This document shows, in pieces, positions 1-8,341 of a DNA stretch of 64,000 bases (positions are counted from its first letter, which is position 1; each line of letters starts with the position of its first letter). Location: positions 1-64,000 of the forward strand of contig NZ_JXRQ01000008.1 of assembly GCF_000829445.1 (NCBI RefSeq). The letters run 5' to 3'. The position numbers were made by a program, and so were the translations under genes. The notes under the pieces are model-generated. The model had not been told where the DNA came from. It did no database searches and saw only the letters and a program-made list of their open reading frames with translations. Origin of the DNA: Jeotgalibacillus alimentarius. GTDB lineage: Bacteria; Bacillota; Bacilli; Bacillales; Jeotgalibacillaceae.

Positions 1-11
1 AAATTAAACAA

Positions 12-40
12 CCTGGCACCGATAGAGTATCGGTACCAGG
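12..40 (-). terminator. candidate terminator hairpin downstream of brnQ
   Basis: A 13-bp inverted repeat with one mismatch and a GAG loop lies beyond the 3' end of the leftward brnQ gene. Read on the minus strand it is followed by a moderately T-rich tail (TTGTTTAATTT). The tail is weak and there are about 75 bases between the gene and the hairpin, so it could instead belong to a gene to the left of the window. Confidence 0.45.
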
Positions 41-116
41 CCGTAGCGTAGTTCTAACCTTTTTTCTTTTTTACTGTCTACTTGACAGGGCGCAGTTCAA
101 GGAAGTACTGCTTTTT

Positions 117-1451
117 TTAATTATTATATTTTGCAGAAACCTGTGAACGGGCAGTTTCAGGAAGAGCCAATCCAATTAGACCGCCTATAATGGCAGGCAG
201 GATCCAGCCCAGGCTCGAAGCCATTAATGGAAGAAACGAAAAAGCGGAAGCCAACGATGTAAAGCCGGCAGCTGCCAACCCGTCCATTATGCCAATCAGC
301 AGTGTTGGAATAATCGCGCCGATATAGACTGACCTTTTCCCTTTCACCCATTTATCTAAGAATGACATGACAATCAACACAATTGTCATCGGATAAATCA
401 TCACCAGTACCGGAACTGAAACAGCAATCAGCTGAGCCAGACCTACGTTGGCAATCAGCATACTGAAGACCGAAAATAAAAGTACAAACCCTTTGTAACT
501 GACTTTAGGGAATGTCTTTGCGAAATATGTCGAAGTAGCAGATACAAGACCGATTGATGTAGTCAGACAGGCTGCACCAATGGCAAGTCCAAGTATAATA
601 GCGCCTGAAGAACCGTACAGATAACTTGCAGAGGCAGCAAGTAAAGCACCTCCATTATCCTGAACACCAATCGCATTAAGGCTTGTAGCACCAAGATAGC
701 TGAGTGAAATATACACAGCAGCAAGCCCGGTCGCTGCGATCAGACCTGCAAAAGTAGCTGCTCTGACAACACTTTTTCGCTCTGTCATCCCTTTAGATTG
801 TATAGCTGAAATAATTACAATGGCAAAGACCAGTGCAGCGATCGCATCAAGTGTTAAATAGCCTTCCAGGAAACCTGTGATAAATGGTGATTCAGCATAA
901 CCGGCAGTTGCCTGGCCCGGCTTACCCATTGGATTTATAAATGCTCCTCCCACAAGCACGGTAAGAATGATTACCAGTACAGGTGTCAGGAACTTACCAA
1001 TCCTGTCTACAAGCTTTGCAGGATTTAAAGACAGCCATGCTGTTACAGTAAAGAAGAGAATTGAGAATAAAAGAAGCGTCCATCCACCGGCTGAATCCTG
1101 CTCCAGAAACGGTAAAACACCGATTTCATAGGAAACAGTAGCCGTTCTTGGTATCCCAAAGAAAGGACCGATTGCCAGGTACAGGATGATTGTAAAGATT
1201 ATTCCGAAAATTGGGTGTACACGCCTTGCCAGGTCCAGCGGGCTCCCGCCTGACTTCGCAATAGCAATGACCCCAAGTAACGGTAACCCTACACCTGTTA
1301 ACAGAAAGCCTGCAATTGCAACCCAGCTGCTGTCACCCGATTGCTGTCCCAGAAGAGGCGGGAAGATCATATTTCCTGCGCCAAGAAACAGTGCAAAAAG
1401 CATGAGACCAATCGTGAAAACGCTACCAAATGTTATTTTGTTACTACTCAT
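117..1451 (-). CDS. brnQ: branched-chain amino acid transporter, BrnQ/LIVCS family (BraB-like)
   Basis: This encodes a 444-residue polytopic membrane protein that should import leucine, isoleucine and valine with a coupled cation. The LIVCS family signature GAGNMIFPP is at residues 24-32, and about twelve hydrophobic segments follow with a length typical of the family. The start chosen is the ATG at 1451, preceded by GGAGGG; an in-frame ATG 15 bases upstream would contain this ribosome-binding site. It is transcribed divergently from the nifS-like gene, as braB is beside nifZ-thiI in B. subtilis. A CodY-like box lies upstream. The family is clear; exact substrate preference is inferred. Confidence 0.93.
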   Translation of the reverse strand: MSSNKITFGSVFTIGLMLFALFLGAGNMIFPPLLGQQSGDSSWVAIAGFLLTGVGLPLLGVIAIAKSGGSPLDLARRVHPIFGIIFTIILYLAIGPFFGIPRTATVSYEIGVLPFLEQDSAGGWTLLLFSILFFTVTAWLSLNPAKLVDRIGKFLTPVLVIILTVLVGGAFINPMGKPGQATAGYAESPFITGFLEGYLTLDAIAALVFAIVIISAIQSKGMTERKSVVRAATFAGLIAATGLAAVYISLSYLGATSLNAIGVQDNGGALLAASASYLYGSSGAIILGLAIGAACLTTSIGLVSATSTYFAKTFPKVSYKGFVLLFSVFSMLIANVGLAQLIAVSVPVLVMIYPMTIVLIVMSFLDKWVKGKRSVYIGAIIPTLLIGIMDGLAAAGFTSLASAFSFLPLMASSLGWILPAIIGGLIGLALPETARSQVSAKYNN

Positions 1452-1509
1452 AATACCCTCCACCAATGTTCAATGTTTTGTCCGCAACATCATATCATAG
1501 AAAAGTTGA

Positions 1510-1524
1510 AATTTGTCGAAAATA
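1510..1524. promoter_or_regulatory. candidate CodY box upstream of brnQ
   Basis: A 15-base stretch matches the palindromic CodY consensus (AATTTTCWGAAAATT) at 11 of 15 positions and lies about 60 bases upstream of the brnQ start. CodY control of branched-chain amino acid permeases is established in B. subtilis. The match is weak, so this is a prediction from context. Confidence 0.3.
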
Positions 1525-1680
1525 GCAAAAGTCTAAATATAAGGAATATTCCGCATAATGCGGACCCATTTTCAACACATAACATTCTCATACTAGATAT
1601 GTTAGGATTAATTAGATTTAAAACTGATGAGGTTTCTTTTTGGAAAGTCTTTGTTAAAGTCCAGTGTTGTTTTAGCACAG

Positions 1681-1813
1681 CTGTTGATTCTCGCTGCAGG
1701 GGGACGACTCCAGCAGGAGAAGCGTGACAGGTGAGACCCCACAGACGCGAAGCGTCGAGGAGGCTTACCGCACGCCCTGCGGAAAGCGTTCCCCCTGGAG
1801 CGGAAATCAACAG
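1681..1813. repeat. intergenic structured repeat, copy A (full length)
   Basis: This 133-bp element fills the middle of the 403-base brnQ-nifS intergenic region. Its ends CTGTTGATT and AATCAACAG are exact inverted repeats. Inside are nested complementary blocks: AGGGGGA with TTCCCCCT, GCAGG (1713-1717) with CCTGC (1776-1780), GCGTG (1722-1726) with CACGC (1771-1775), GGTGAG with CTTACC, and an apical GACGC-GAA-GCGTC hairpin at 1744-1756. Core phrases GGTGAGACCCC, GAGGAGGCT and GGAAAGCG recur in the copies at 12558 and 53187. No open reading frame of its own is convincing. The rest of the intergenic region shows no other feature apart from the CodY-like box. Confidence 0.88.
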
Positions 1814-1863
1814 CCATCTTTTACAGAGCTTTTTGGAAAAGACCTGATGAAAGAGTGATTAAA

Positions 1864-2997
1864 TTGATTTATCTCGATAACAGTGCAACAACTAAGCCGC
1901 ATTCTGAAGTTGTTTCTTCCTATATAAAGGTAAACGAACAATATTATGCTAACCCATCATCTAATCATACGTTTGGTGAACAGGCATCGTCTCTATTCAA
2001 CAGGGCTAAAAAGCAGTGTGAAGAACTAATCGGCATGCCAGACAGCCGCGTTATTTTCACTTCCGGGGGTACTGAATCCAATAATCTTGCCATCAAAGGG
2101 ATTGCCTACACTCGTGCAGGTGCAGGGAAACATCTGATTACAACTGAAATTGAGCACCCTTCAGTTCTTGAGGTTTTCAAAAATCTTGAAAAGGATGGAT
2201 TTGACGTCACATATCTTCCGGTTGACCGTGATGGAGTGATTTCATTAGAAAATCTGAAAAATGAACTTAGATCAGATACCATTTTAGTTTCGATTATGTA
2301 TGTGAATAACGAGACCGGCAGTATACAGCCCATTCATGAAGCAGGGGAGCTGATCCACAGTTATTCACAAGCTCTATTTCATTCAGATGCTGTGCAGGCT
2401 TTTGGTAAAATAAAAACAGATTTCAGATCACTCGACCTGATGACGCTCTCAGCTCATAAGTTTCATGGCATGAAGGGCTCAGGGTTACTTGCTGTGAAAA
2501 ATGGCATCCAATTAGCACCTGAAATGCTTGGTGGCGGTCAGCAGGAAGGTGACAGAAGCGGTACTGTTAACACGCCGGGAACTGTGGCACTTGCAAAAGC
2601 CATGAGATTAACAGTAGAAGGGCAGCTGGCTGCCAGTGAAAATCTGAAGAAATATCATATCATGCTGAGAGACTTTTTTACTCATCAGGCTGAAGTGACC
2701 CTGATTTCTCCTGAACGTGCAGCACCTCATATTTTATCGGTAAGTGTACCGGGGTTAACCGGAGAAGTAGTTGTACATGCTCTGGCTCAAAAAGATGTCT
2801 ATATTACCACCTCAAGCGCCTGCTCTTCAAAGCTCAATAAAAAAAGTCATGTGCTGACTGCATGCAGAGTAAGCGACCGCGCGATACGCGGAGCGGTGAG
2901 AATCAGTATGAGCACGATGCAGTCCGCTGAAGATATACAGGAATTTATGACACGCTGGCAGGAAGTCATTCCGCCATTATTGAAAGGAGTTAAATAA
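1864..2997 (+). CDS. nifZ: cysteine desulfurase, NifS/IscS family (NifZ-like)
   Basis: This 377-residue class V aminotransferase-fold enzyme removes sulfur from cysteine to form an enzyme persulfide and alanine. The N-terminal IYLDNSATT motif, the PLP lysine in SAHKFHG near residue 200, and the sulfur-carrying cysteine in TSSACSS near residue 320 are all present. It is followed after 2 bases by thiI. In B. subtilis the equivalent NifZ-ThiI pair makes 4-thiouridine in tRNA, so it is probably a dedicated sulfur donor. The TTG at 1864 is preferred because it gives the family N-terminus and has an AAAGAGTG ribosome-binding site; a GTG at 1855 is the alternative. Confidence 0.93.
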   Translation: MIYLDNSATTKPHSEVVSSYIKVNEQYYANPSSNHTFGEQASSLFNRAKKQCEELIGMPDSRVIFTSGGTESNNLAIKGIAYTRAGAGKHLITTEIEHPSVLEVFKNLEKDGFDVTYLPVDRDGVISLENLKNELRSDTILVSIMYVNNETGSIQPIHEAGELIHSYSQALFHSDAVQAFGKIKTDFRSLDLMTLSAHKFHGMKGSGLLAVKNGIQLAPEMLGGGQQEGDRSGTVNTPGTVALAKAMRLTVEGQLAASENLKKYHIMLRDFFTHQAEVTLISPERAAPHILSVSVPGLTGEVVVHALAQKDVYITTSSACSSKLNKKSHVLTACRVSDRAIRGAVRISMSTMQSAEDIQEFMTRWQEVIPPLLKGVK

Positions 2998-2999
2998 AC

Positions 3000-4211
3000 A
3001 TGCAAATTGACCGGATTTTAATCCGTTACGGGGAAATCTCCACTAAAGGAAGAAATCGTAATAAATTTATTAAAAGGCTTCAAAAGAATATAACAGATGC
3101 CTGCTCTGATCTCACTCCTTTCCACATTGAATCAGGCAGAGACAGAATGCACCTTGAACTGAATAACCCTGATGAAGCAGACCAGGTAATGGATAGACTG
3201 AAAATCATATTTGGTATTCAGTCATTCAGTCCTGTCATTAAATCAGACCGCGATCTTGATGAAGTAAAAAGAAATGCAGTTGATCTTGTAAGATCTGTTG
3301 TTTCTGAGGGAACGTTATTTAAAGTAAAAGCAAGAAGATCTGATAAAACTTACCCGCTTGATACAAATGAATTGAATTATGAAATCGGATCTCACGTATT
3401 AAGACAGGTGCCCGGATTAAAAGTTGAAATGAAACGTCCTGAAGTTGAACTGACAGTTGAAGTCAGAAGTGAAGCAGTTTATTTATCAGCTCAGACGATT
3501 CAGGGAGCAGGCGGGATGCCGATCGGATCCGGTAATAAGGCTGTACTCATGCTCTCAGGCGGTCTCGACAGTCCGGTTGCAGGCTATCAGATGATGAAAA
3601 GAGGCGTGGAGCTCGAAGCTGTGCACTTTTTCAGCCCACCATTTACAAGTGAGAAGGCGAAAGAAAAAGTTAAAATGCTCGCTTCTGAGCTCGCAGGGTT
3701 CTCAGGTTCTGTCAAACTGCATATTGTGCCTTTCACAGATATTCAACAGACCATTCATCAGCAGGTGCCGGAAAATTATACAATGACATCAACAAGAAGA
3801 ATGATGCTCCGAATTGCAGATGAATTGAAAAAGAAAACAAACTCAAAAGCAATTGTGACAGGTGAAAGTCTAGGTCAGGTTGCGAGCCAGACGCTTGAAA
3901 GTATGGAAGCCATCAATGCCGTAACAAACACGCCTGTACTGCGTCCGCTTATATCATCAGATAAAACGGAAATTATCGACATTGCTAAAGGAATCGGTAC
4001 GTATAAGACCTCTATTTTGCCGTTTGAAGATTGCTGTACGATCTTTACGCCTGCAGCACCAAAAACAAGACCGAAGACAGAAAAAGTAGCATTTTATGAA
4101 AGCTTTATCGATTTTGATGAGATGATCCTAAAAGCTGTGGAAGGTACTGAAGTCATCACAATGAAACCGGGATACACCGCTGAAACTGAAATTGATTCAG
4201 CGCTATTTTGA
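3000..4211 (+). CDS. thiI: tRNA 4-thiouridine synthetase ThiI
   Basis: ThiI activates uridine 8 of tRNA by adenylation and inserts sulfur delivered by the upstream desulfurase; it can also feed thiamine thiazole synthesis. The 403-residue protein has an N-terminal ferredoxin-like/THUMP region (about 1-170) and a PP-loop ATP pyrophosphatase domain with the motif LSGGLDSPVAGY near residue 185. It ends after the PP-loop domain and lacks the C-terminal rhodanese domain of the E. coli protein, as is usual in Bacillales. It is translationally close to the desulfurase (2-base gap), which indicates one operon. Confidence 0.96.
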   Translation: MQIDRILIRYGEISTKGRNRNKFIKRLQKNITDACSDLTPFHIESGRDRMHLELNNPDEADQVMDRLKIIFGIQSFSPVIKSDRDLDEVKRNAVDLVRSVVSEGTLFKVKARRSDKTYPLDTNELNYEIGSHVLRQVPGLKVEMKRPEVELTVEVRSEAVYLSAQTIQGAGGMPIGSGNKAVLMLSGGLDSPVAGYQMMKRGVELEAVHFFSPPFTSEKAKEKVKMLASELAGFSGSVKLHIVPFTDIQQTIHQQVPENYTMTSTRRMMLRIADELKKKTNSKAIVTGESLGQVASQTLESMEAINAVTNTPVLRPLISSDKTEIIDIAKGIGTYKTSILPFEDCCTIFTPAAPKTRPKTEKVAFYESFIDFDEMILKAVEGTEVITMKPGYTAETEIDSALF

Positions 4212-4261
4212 TCAAACACCGATCACTTTATAAGGTGAGAATTTCTTAGGAACATTTACCA

Positions 4262-4291
4262 TTAATAAGCCGTGTGTTATTGCACATTCTA
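4262..4291 (+). promoter_or_regulatory. predicted sigma-G-type promoter of sspA
   Basis: TTAATA at 4262-4267 and CATTCTA at 4285-4291 are separated by 17 bases and lie just upstream of the spore protein gene. The -10 fits the cATnnTA pattern known for forespore sigma-G promoters. Assignment is by motif and gene context. Confidence 0.6.
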
Positions 4292-4314
4292 ATCTCACAA
4301 GGAGGTGATAGCAC

Positions 4315-4515
4315 ATGGCAAACAGAAGCTCAAATCAGCTTGTTGTTCCAGGTGTAGAACAAGCTCTTGATCAGATGAAATACGAAATTGCTACTGAATT
4401 CGGCGTACAGCTTGGAGCTGACTCTACATCACGCGCAAACGGTTCAGTAGGTGGAGAAATCACTAAGCGTCTAGTTCAGATGGCTGAACAACAGCTTAGC
4501 GGATACCAGAAATAA
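4315..4515 (+). CDS. sspA: alpha/beta-type small acid-soluble spore protein
   Basis: This 66-residue protein coats and protects forespore DNA and is degraded at germination to supply amino acids. The germination protease recognition segment [11 protein letters not shown] is at about residues 22-32, and the conserved C-terminal GGEITKRLV segment is present. A near-perfect AAGGAGGTGATA ribosome-binding site precedes the ATG. It has its own sigma-G-like promoter and a strong terminator, and so is monocistronic. This gene is the clearest sign that the organism sporulates. Confidence 0.97.
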   Translation: MANRSSNQLVVPGVEQALDQMKYEIATEFGVQLGADSTSRANGSVGGEITKRLVQMAEQQLSGYQK

Positions 4516-4525
4516 TGAAATGAAG

Positions 4526-4554
4526 AACAGCAGGCGCTGAGCCTGCTGTTTTTT
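4526..4554 (+). terminator. intrinsic terminator of sspA
   Basis: AACAGCAGGC and GCCTGCTGTT form a perfect 10-bp stem with a 5-base loop, followed by a T-run. Confidence 0.93.
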
Positions 4555-4604
4555 GTATTGTGAATAAGGAGGAATCGGTGCTTAAAGATGGAGGACTGTT
4601 TAGA

Positions 4605-4692
4605 GGTCACATTCCTTATTTTACGGGTAACATCCGTGAAATTAGAGATCACATCTTTGTTTACAGGTCACATCTCTCAAATAAAAGGTCAC
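4605..4692. repeat. array of five GGTCAC-type direct repeats phased at about 21 bp
   Basis: GGTCAC, GGTAAC, GATCAC, GGTCAC and GGTCAC begin at 4605, 4626, 4647, 4666 and 4687, that is at intervals of 21, 21, 19 and 21 bases; four of them continue as ACAT. The interval between sspA and the amidohydrolase gene holds no convincing coding sequence; a 69-codon frame spanning the array is judged spurious. The layout resembles the multiple terminal transposase-binding repeats of IS21-family elements, but no istA/istB genes are present, so it may be a solo end or remnant. The family assignment is inference. Confidence 0.6.
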
Positions 4693-4844
4693 TCCCAGGC
4701 ATCTACCTGCTCGCCAGTAATCATTCAGCAACTTCAAAACTGATTTCTCTTCAATTCTCTACAGAATAAAAGTCCAAACACTTCATCTTTCGAAATATTT
4801 TTTGTACACTGAGAATAAATGTGTTGAAAGATGAGGGATCTGAT

Positions 4845-6437
4845 ATGCTGCAGCTTTTTAAAAATGGAACAATTTATACAATGGAACAGGAAGGCGCAAT
4901 GGCAGAAGCTGTTTTGACGAGTAACGGAAAAATAAAAGCAGTCGGTACGGAAGCAGAACTGTCAGCACTAGCAGGCAGTGAGGATATTACAACGATTGAT
5001 CTGAATGGCAAGACCATGTTTCCGGGATTTGTCGATAGTCATTTACATATTGTCGGGGTGGGAGAAACCCTGCTGAAGCTTGACCTGTCCGGGATGAAGT
5101 CCAGACAGGAAGTACTGGATGCAGTAAAGAAAAAGGCACAGGAGCTGCCAAAAGGAGAATGGATCCAGGGGGACGGCTGGAATGAGAACCAGTGGGAGGA
5201 TTCTTCAGTACCAACAGCTGCAGAGCTTGATGAAATCGCTCCGGATCACCCGGTTATGCTGAAACGGATCTGCCGTCATGCGGTGGTGGTCAATTCATTT
5301 GCCTTATTCCTGGCAAGAATTGATGACCAGACTCCTGATCCTGAAGGCGGGGTTATTGAAAAGAAAGATGGCAGGCTGACAGGCCAGTTGAAGGATCAGG
5401 CTCAGGACCTGATGATTCCTGCACTGCCACCGATAGAGGATGAATATATTCAGAATGCATTAAGAACAGCGCTTGAGCATGCTTGGTCACTGGGATTGAC
5501 AGGAGGGCATACTGAAGACCTGAGTTATTATGGTGATTTCACGCGTACATACCGTGCCTTTCAAAAAGTGATTGAAGAGGAAGGGCGTCCATTCCGTGCA
5601 CACCTGCTGGTTCACCATCACGTCATTGAAGACTGGCACAGGCAGGGACACTCATTCAGATCAGGATCGCGCTACGTTGAATTTGGCGCGATGAAAATAT
5701 TTGCTGACGGTGCGCTTGGCGGACGGACGGCGCTGCTGAAAAATGGTTATGCAGATGCGCCTGGAGAAAAGGGTGTAGCCATTCACTCACCTGAAAAACT
5801 GAAGCAGCTCGTCTGGAAAGCAAGACAATATGATATGCCGGTTGCGGTGCATACAATTGGTGACCAGGCATTTGAGTATATGCTTGATGCGATTGAAGCT
5901 TTTCCTTCAAATGGTGAAAGAGACAGACTGATTCATGCGCAGATTCTGGATGAAGAACTGATCAAAAGAGCTGAAAAGCTGCCAATCGTTCTTGATATTC
6001 AGCCGAGATTTGTTCCATCTGATTTCCCGTGGGTTGAGGAGCGGATCGGTCATGACAGAATGAAGTTTAATTATGCATGGAGAACGCTGCTGAACAGAGG
6101 AATAGCCTGCGCAGGGGGATCTGATGCACCGATTGAGCCTGTTTCGCCGCTTCTTGGCATTCATGCAGCTGTGACAAGAACGAAGCCTGAGGAACCAGGT
6201 ACAGTGTATGGTGAAAGTGAAAAACTGAGTATGTATGAAGGGATCTCACTGTTTACAAAAGGGAGTGCGTATGCGTGTCATCATGAGCATGACAGAGGCG
6301 TGATCCAATCGGGTTTTGCAGCTGATTTTACTGTACTCAGCGCTGATCCATTCAAAGAAGGTCCTGAAAGCCTTCTTACATTAGATATAGAACGTACAAT
6401 TGTAGATGGTAAAACGGTTTATTCAAGACCCGTCTAA
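4845..6437 (+). CDS. metal-dependent amidohydrolase (amidohydrolase 3 / YtcJ family)
   Basis: This 530-residue protein is a TIM-barrel amidohydrolase. The HxH metal motif is in VDSHLHIVG near residue 70, later barrel motifs include FADGALGGRTA and AVHTIGDQA, and the final aspartate motif is in GGSDAPIEP near residue 435; the C-terminal beta-sandwich ends DIERTIVDGK. Family members hydrolyse amide or ester bonds in varied substrates, so the substrate is not predictable. The ATG at 4845 has GAGGGA upstream; a GTG at 4821 in frame lacks a good site. It may be co-transcribed with the RarD-like permease that starts about 25 bases downstream. B. subtilis has ytcI near this position instead. Confidence 0.9.
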   Translation: MLQLFKNGTIYTMEQEGAMAEAVLTSNGKIKAVGTEAELSALAGSEDITTIDLNGKTMFPGFVDSHLHIVGVGETLLKLDLSGMKSRQEVLDAVKKKAQELPKGEWIQGDGWNENQWEDSSVPTAAELDEIAPDHPVMLKRICRHAVVVNSFALFLARIDDQTPDPEGGVIEKKDGRLTGQLKDQAQDLMIPALPPIEDEYIQNALRTALEHAWSLGLTGGHTEDLSYYGDFTRTYRAFQKVIEEEGRPFRAHLLVHHHVIEDWHRQGHSFRSGSRYVEFGAMKIFADGALGGRTALLKNGYADAPGEKGVAIHSPEKLKQLVWKARQYDMPVAVHTIGDQAFEYMLDAIEAFPSNGERDRLIHAQILDEELIKRAEKLPIVLDIQPRFVPSDFPWVEERIGHDRMKFNYAWRTLLNRGIACAGGSDAPIEPVSPLLGIHAAVTRTKPEEPGTVYGESEKLSMYEGISLFTKGSAYACHHEHDRGVIQSGFAADFTVLSADPFKEGPESLLTLDIERTIVDGKTVYSRPV

Positions 6438-6461
6438 TCGTCTGAATGAATGGGTGGTATG

Positions 6462-7370
6462 ATGGAGAACGAAGAAAGAAAAGGCATAATCTATACTGCC
6501 CTTGCTTATACATTATGGGGGCTGCTTCCTTTATACTGGAAGTTTGTACAGCACGTATCCGCTGACGAGATTTTAGCAAACAGAATCTTCTGGTCATTCT
6601 GGTTTATGCTGGTGTTACTGATTGTCACCAAGCAGTTTAACTATTTTAAAAGAGAAGCACTCTCTCTTTTTAAGCGGCCGAAACTATTTGCCGCTCTAGT
6701 CGCTGCATCCATTTTAATCAGTATTAACTGGTTTGTTTATATATGGGCAGTAAACTCTGAACAAATGGTGGAAGCGAGTTTGGGGTATTATATTAATCCG
6801 CTGGTTTCAGTGCTGCTTGGTGTATTTATTTTGAAAGAAGTGTTATCAAAAGCGCAGGTTGTCTCGTTTATTTTAGCGTTGATCGGAGTATTGATCTTAA
6901 CGATCTCATATGGGGAATTTCCATGGATTGCTTTTGCGCTGGCGTTTTCATTTGGATTGTATGGTCTGGTGAAAAAAGTGCTCCGTGTCAATGCAGCAGT
7001 CGGACTGACACTTGAAACACTGACAATTATGCCGATTGCACTGATCTACTTGGCATATTTACAGCAGGTAGACCTCCTGTCACTGTTTCATGTCTCACTC
7101 ACTACAGACTTCCTGCTGCTTGGTGCAGGAGCAGTGACTGCTGTTCCTCTCCTGTTGTTTGCAAACGGGGCACAGAGAATCCCGCTCTTTATGGTTGGCT
7201 TCCTTCAGTATATTGCACCAACCTTAACACTGATACTAGGCGTATTTTTATACGGGGAACCTTTTTCCTTGATTGATCTGATTTCGTTTGTATTCATCTG
7301 GCTCAGTCTGACGGTATTTACACTTTCAAGAGTAAGGATCTCAAGGCGTGTCAAATTGCAGAAACAGTAA
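6462..7370 (+). CDS. rarD: RarD-type EamA/DMT superfamily permease
   Basis: An inner-membrane protein of about 302 residues has roughly ten hydrophobic helices arranged as two EamA repeats. The N-terminal AYTLWGLLPLYWK segment is typical of RarD (chloramphenicol-sensitive protein homologues). The transported compound is unknown for the family. ATGs at 6450, 6459 and 6462 are in frame; the GGGTGG at 6452-6457 best supports 6459 or 6462. It is placed directly after the amidohydrolase gene and ends at a bidirectional terminator shared with nadK. Confidence 0.88.
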   Translation: MENEERKGIIYTALAYTLWGLLPLYWKFVQHVSADEILANRIFWSFWFMLVLLIVTKQFNYFKREALSLFKRPKLFAALVAASILISINWFVYIWAVNSEQMVEASLGYYINPLVSVLLGVFILKEVLSKAQVVSFILALIGVLILTISYGEFPWIAFALAFSFGLYGLVKKVLRVNAAVGLTLETLTIMPIALIYLAYLQQVDLLSLFHVSLTTDFLLLGAGAVTAVPLLLFANGAQRIPLFMVGFLQYIAPTLTLILGVFLYGEPFSLIDLISFVFIWLSLTVFTLSRVRISRRVKLQKQ

Positions 7371-7398
7371 AAGCTGCGGTTCAATGACCGCAGCTTTT
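7369..7398. terminator. bidirectional terminator between rarD and nadK
   Basis: AAAAGCTGCGGT pairs exactly with ACCGCAGCTTTT over 12 bp around a 6-base loop, with A and T tracts serving both convergent genes. Confidence 0.9.
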
Positions 7399-7401
7399 CT
7401 C

Positions 7402-8202
7402 TTAAAGAAATGTTCTTTTAACTTTTTCCCAGAAGGAATTATCTTTCAGTTTCACAGTTTTAACAATCTGATCACTCAGCACAAGGTCCACGTGATGCAC
7501 GTGACTGATGCCAAGTGCTTCATTATCAAGGCCCATAACAGGATAATCATTGCCGTCCTGCGTGACAGATAGGCGCAGTTTGCGCTGACCGCTTAGAATA
7601 AATGAAGAACCAAGCGTACGGAAACGGTTACTGTTTACTGATGCGAGTTCACTGACCTGCATACATGGAAGCATTGGATCTACTACAGCACCGCCGACAG
7701 ATTTGTTATAAGCTGAACTGCCTGTAGGGGTTGAGATGATCATTCCATCTCCACGGAACGTTTCAAAGTGAAGATCATCAATATGCACATCCATGACGAA
7801 TGTTTTGATGATACCTGAACGAATACTGAATTCATTCAGACAATGAAAGCTCGTCTCATCATCTACAGTAACCTTGATTGTCGGATACTTTCTGATTTCA
7901 ATCTGATCCTGTGTCATCGCTTCAATCATGGATGAAACGTCATCTACATGGAAATCACAATAGAGACTCTTTTTCCCGGAGTCTGATACGCCTGCATACA
8001 GGCAATCCTGTCTGAAGCCGGTTTTTCTGACAGCCTGAAGGAAAGCACCATCACCGCCAAGACTGACAATAATGTTTGCGATTTTATAATCCTGAACAAC
8101 ATTAAAATGATAACGCTCAGCAAGTTCCTCGAGCATTCTCAGATGTTCTTTGGCCTGTTCCGTTTTACGTGCATAGAAATAAATATTTCTTCTTTCAGTC
8201 AT
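7402..8202 (-). CDS. nadK: NAD kinase (PpnK family, YtdI-like)
   Basis: The enzyme phosphorylates NAD to NADP in the cytoplasm. The 266-residue sequence carries the GGDG motif (SLGGDGAFLQAV, near residue 50), the NE motif in CLNEFSIRSG and the TPTGSSAYNKSVGG segment that binds the nucleotide. Its length fits the shorter Firmicute NAD kinases. The ATG has TTTGGAGG upstream on the minus strand. Its position next to sppA and yteJ matches ytdI of B. subtilis. It is convergent with rarD and divergent from sppA. Confidence 0.95.
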   Translation of the reverse strand: MTERRNIYFYARKTEQAKEHLRMLEELAERYHFNVVQDYKIANIIVSLGGDGAFLQAVRKTGFRQDCLYAGVSDSGKKSLYCDFHVDDVSSMIEAMTQDQIEIRKYPTIKVTVDDETSFHCLNEFSIRSGIIKTFVMDVHIDDLHFETFRGDGMIISTPTGSSAYNKSVGGAVVDPMLPCMQVSELASVNSNRFRTLGSSFILSGQRKLRLSVTQDGNDYPVMGLDNEALGISHVHHVDLVLSDQIVKTVKLKDNSFWEKVKRTFL

Positions 8203-8341
8203 GTGAATACCTCCAAATCAAACTTTAAAGAATGTTGTGAAAACAAAACATACAAAAAGATTGATTAAAGTGTATCATGAAATGAAACATATCTGAAAGA
8301 AGAACGTATAGACAAGAGAGATTATACAGGAGGTTTTCAAT

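Noticed and set aside
1490-1817. minus-strand frames across repeat copy A upstream of nifZ
   Set aside because: They translate the repeat itself; equivalent frames are not kept in copies B, E or F.
1636-1841. direct repeat CTTTTTGGAAA on either side of repeat copy A, as a possible target-site duplication
   Set aside because: The two copies are about 35 and 20 bases away from the element ends, not adjacent, and no such pair flanks copies B or E.
4560-4769. 69-codon open frame over the GGTCAC array
   Set aside because: It starts at a TTG within the region after the sspA terminator and its coding content simply translates the direct repeats; no family resemblance and no plausible composition.
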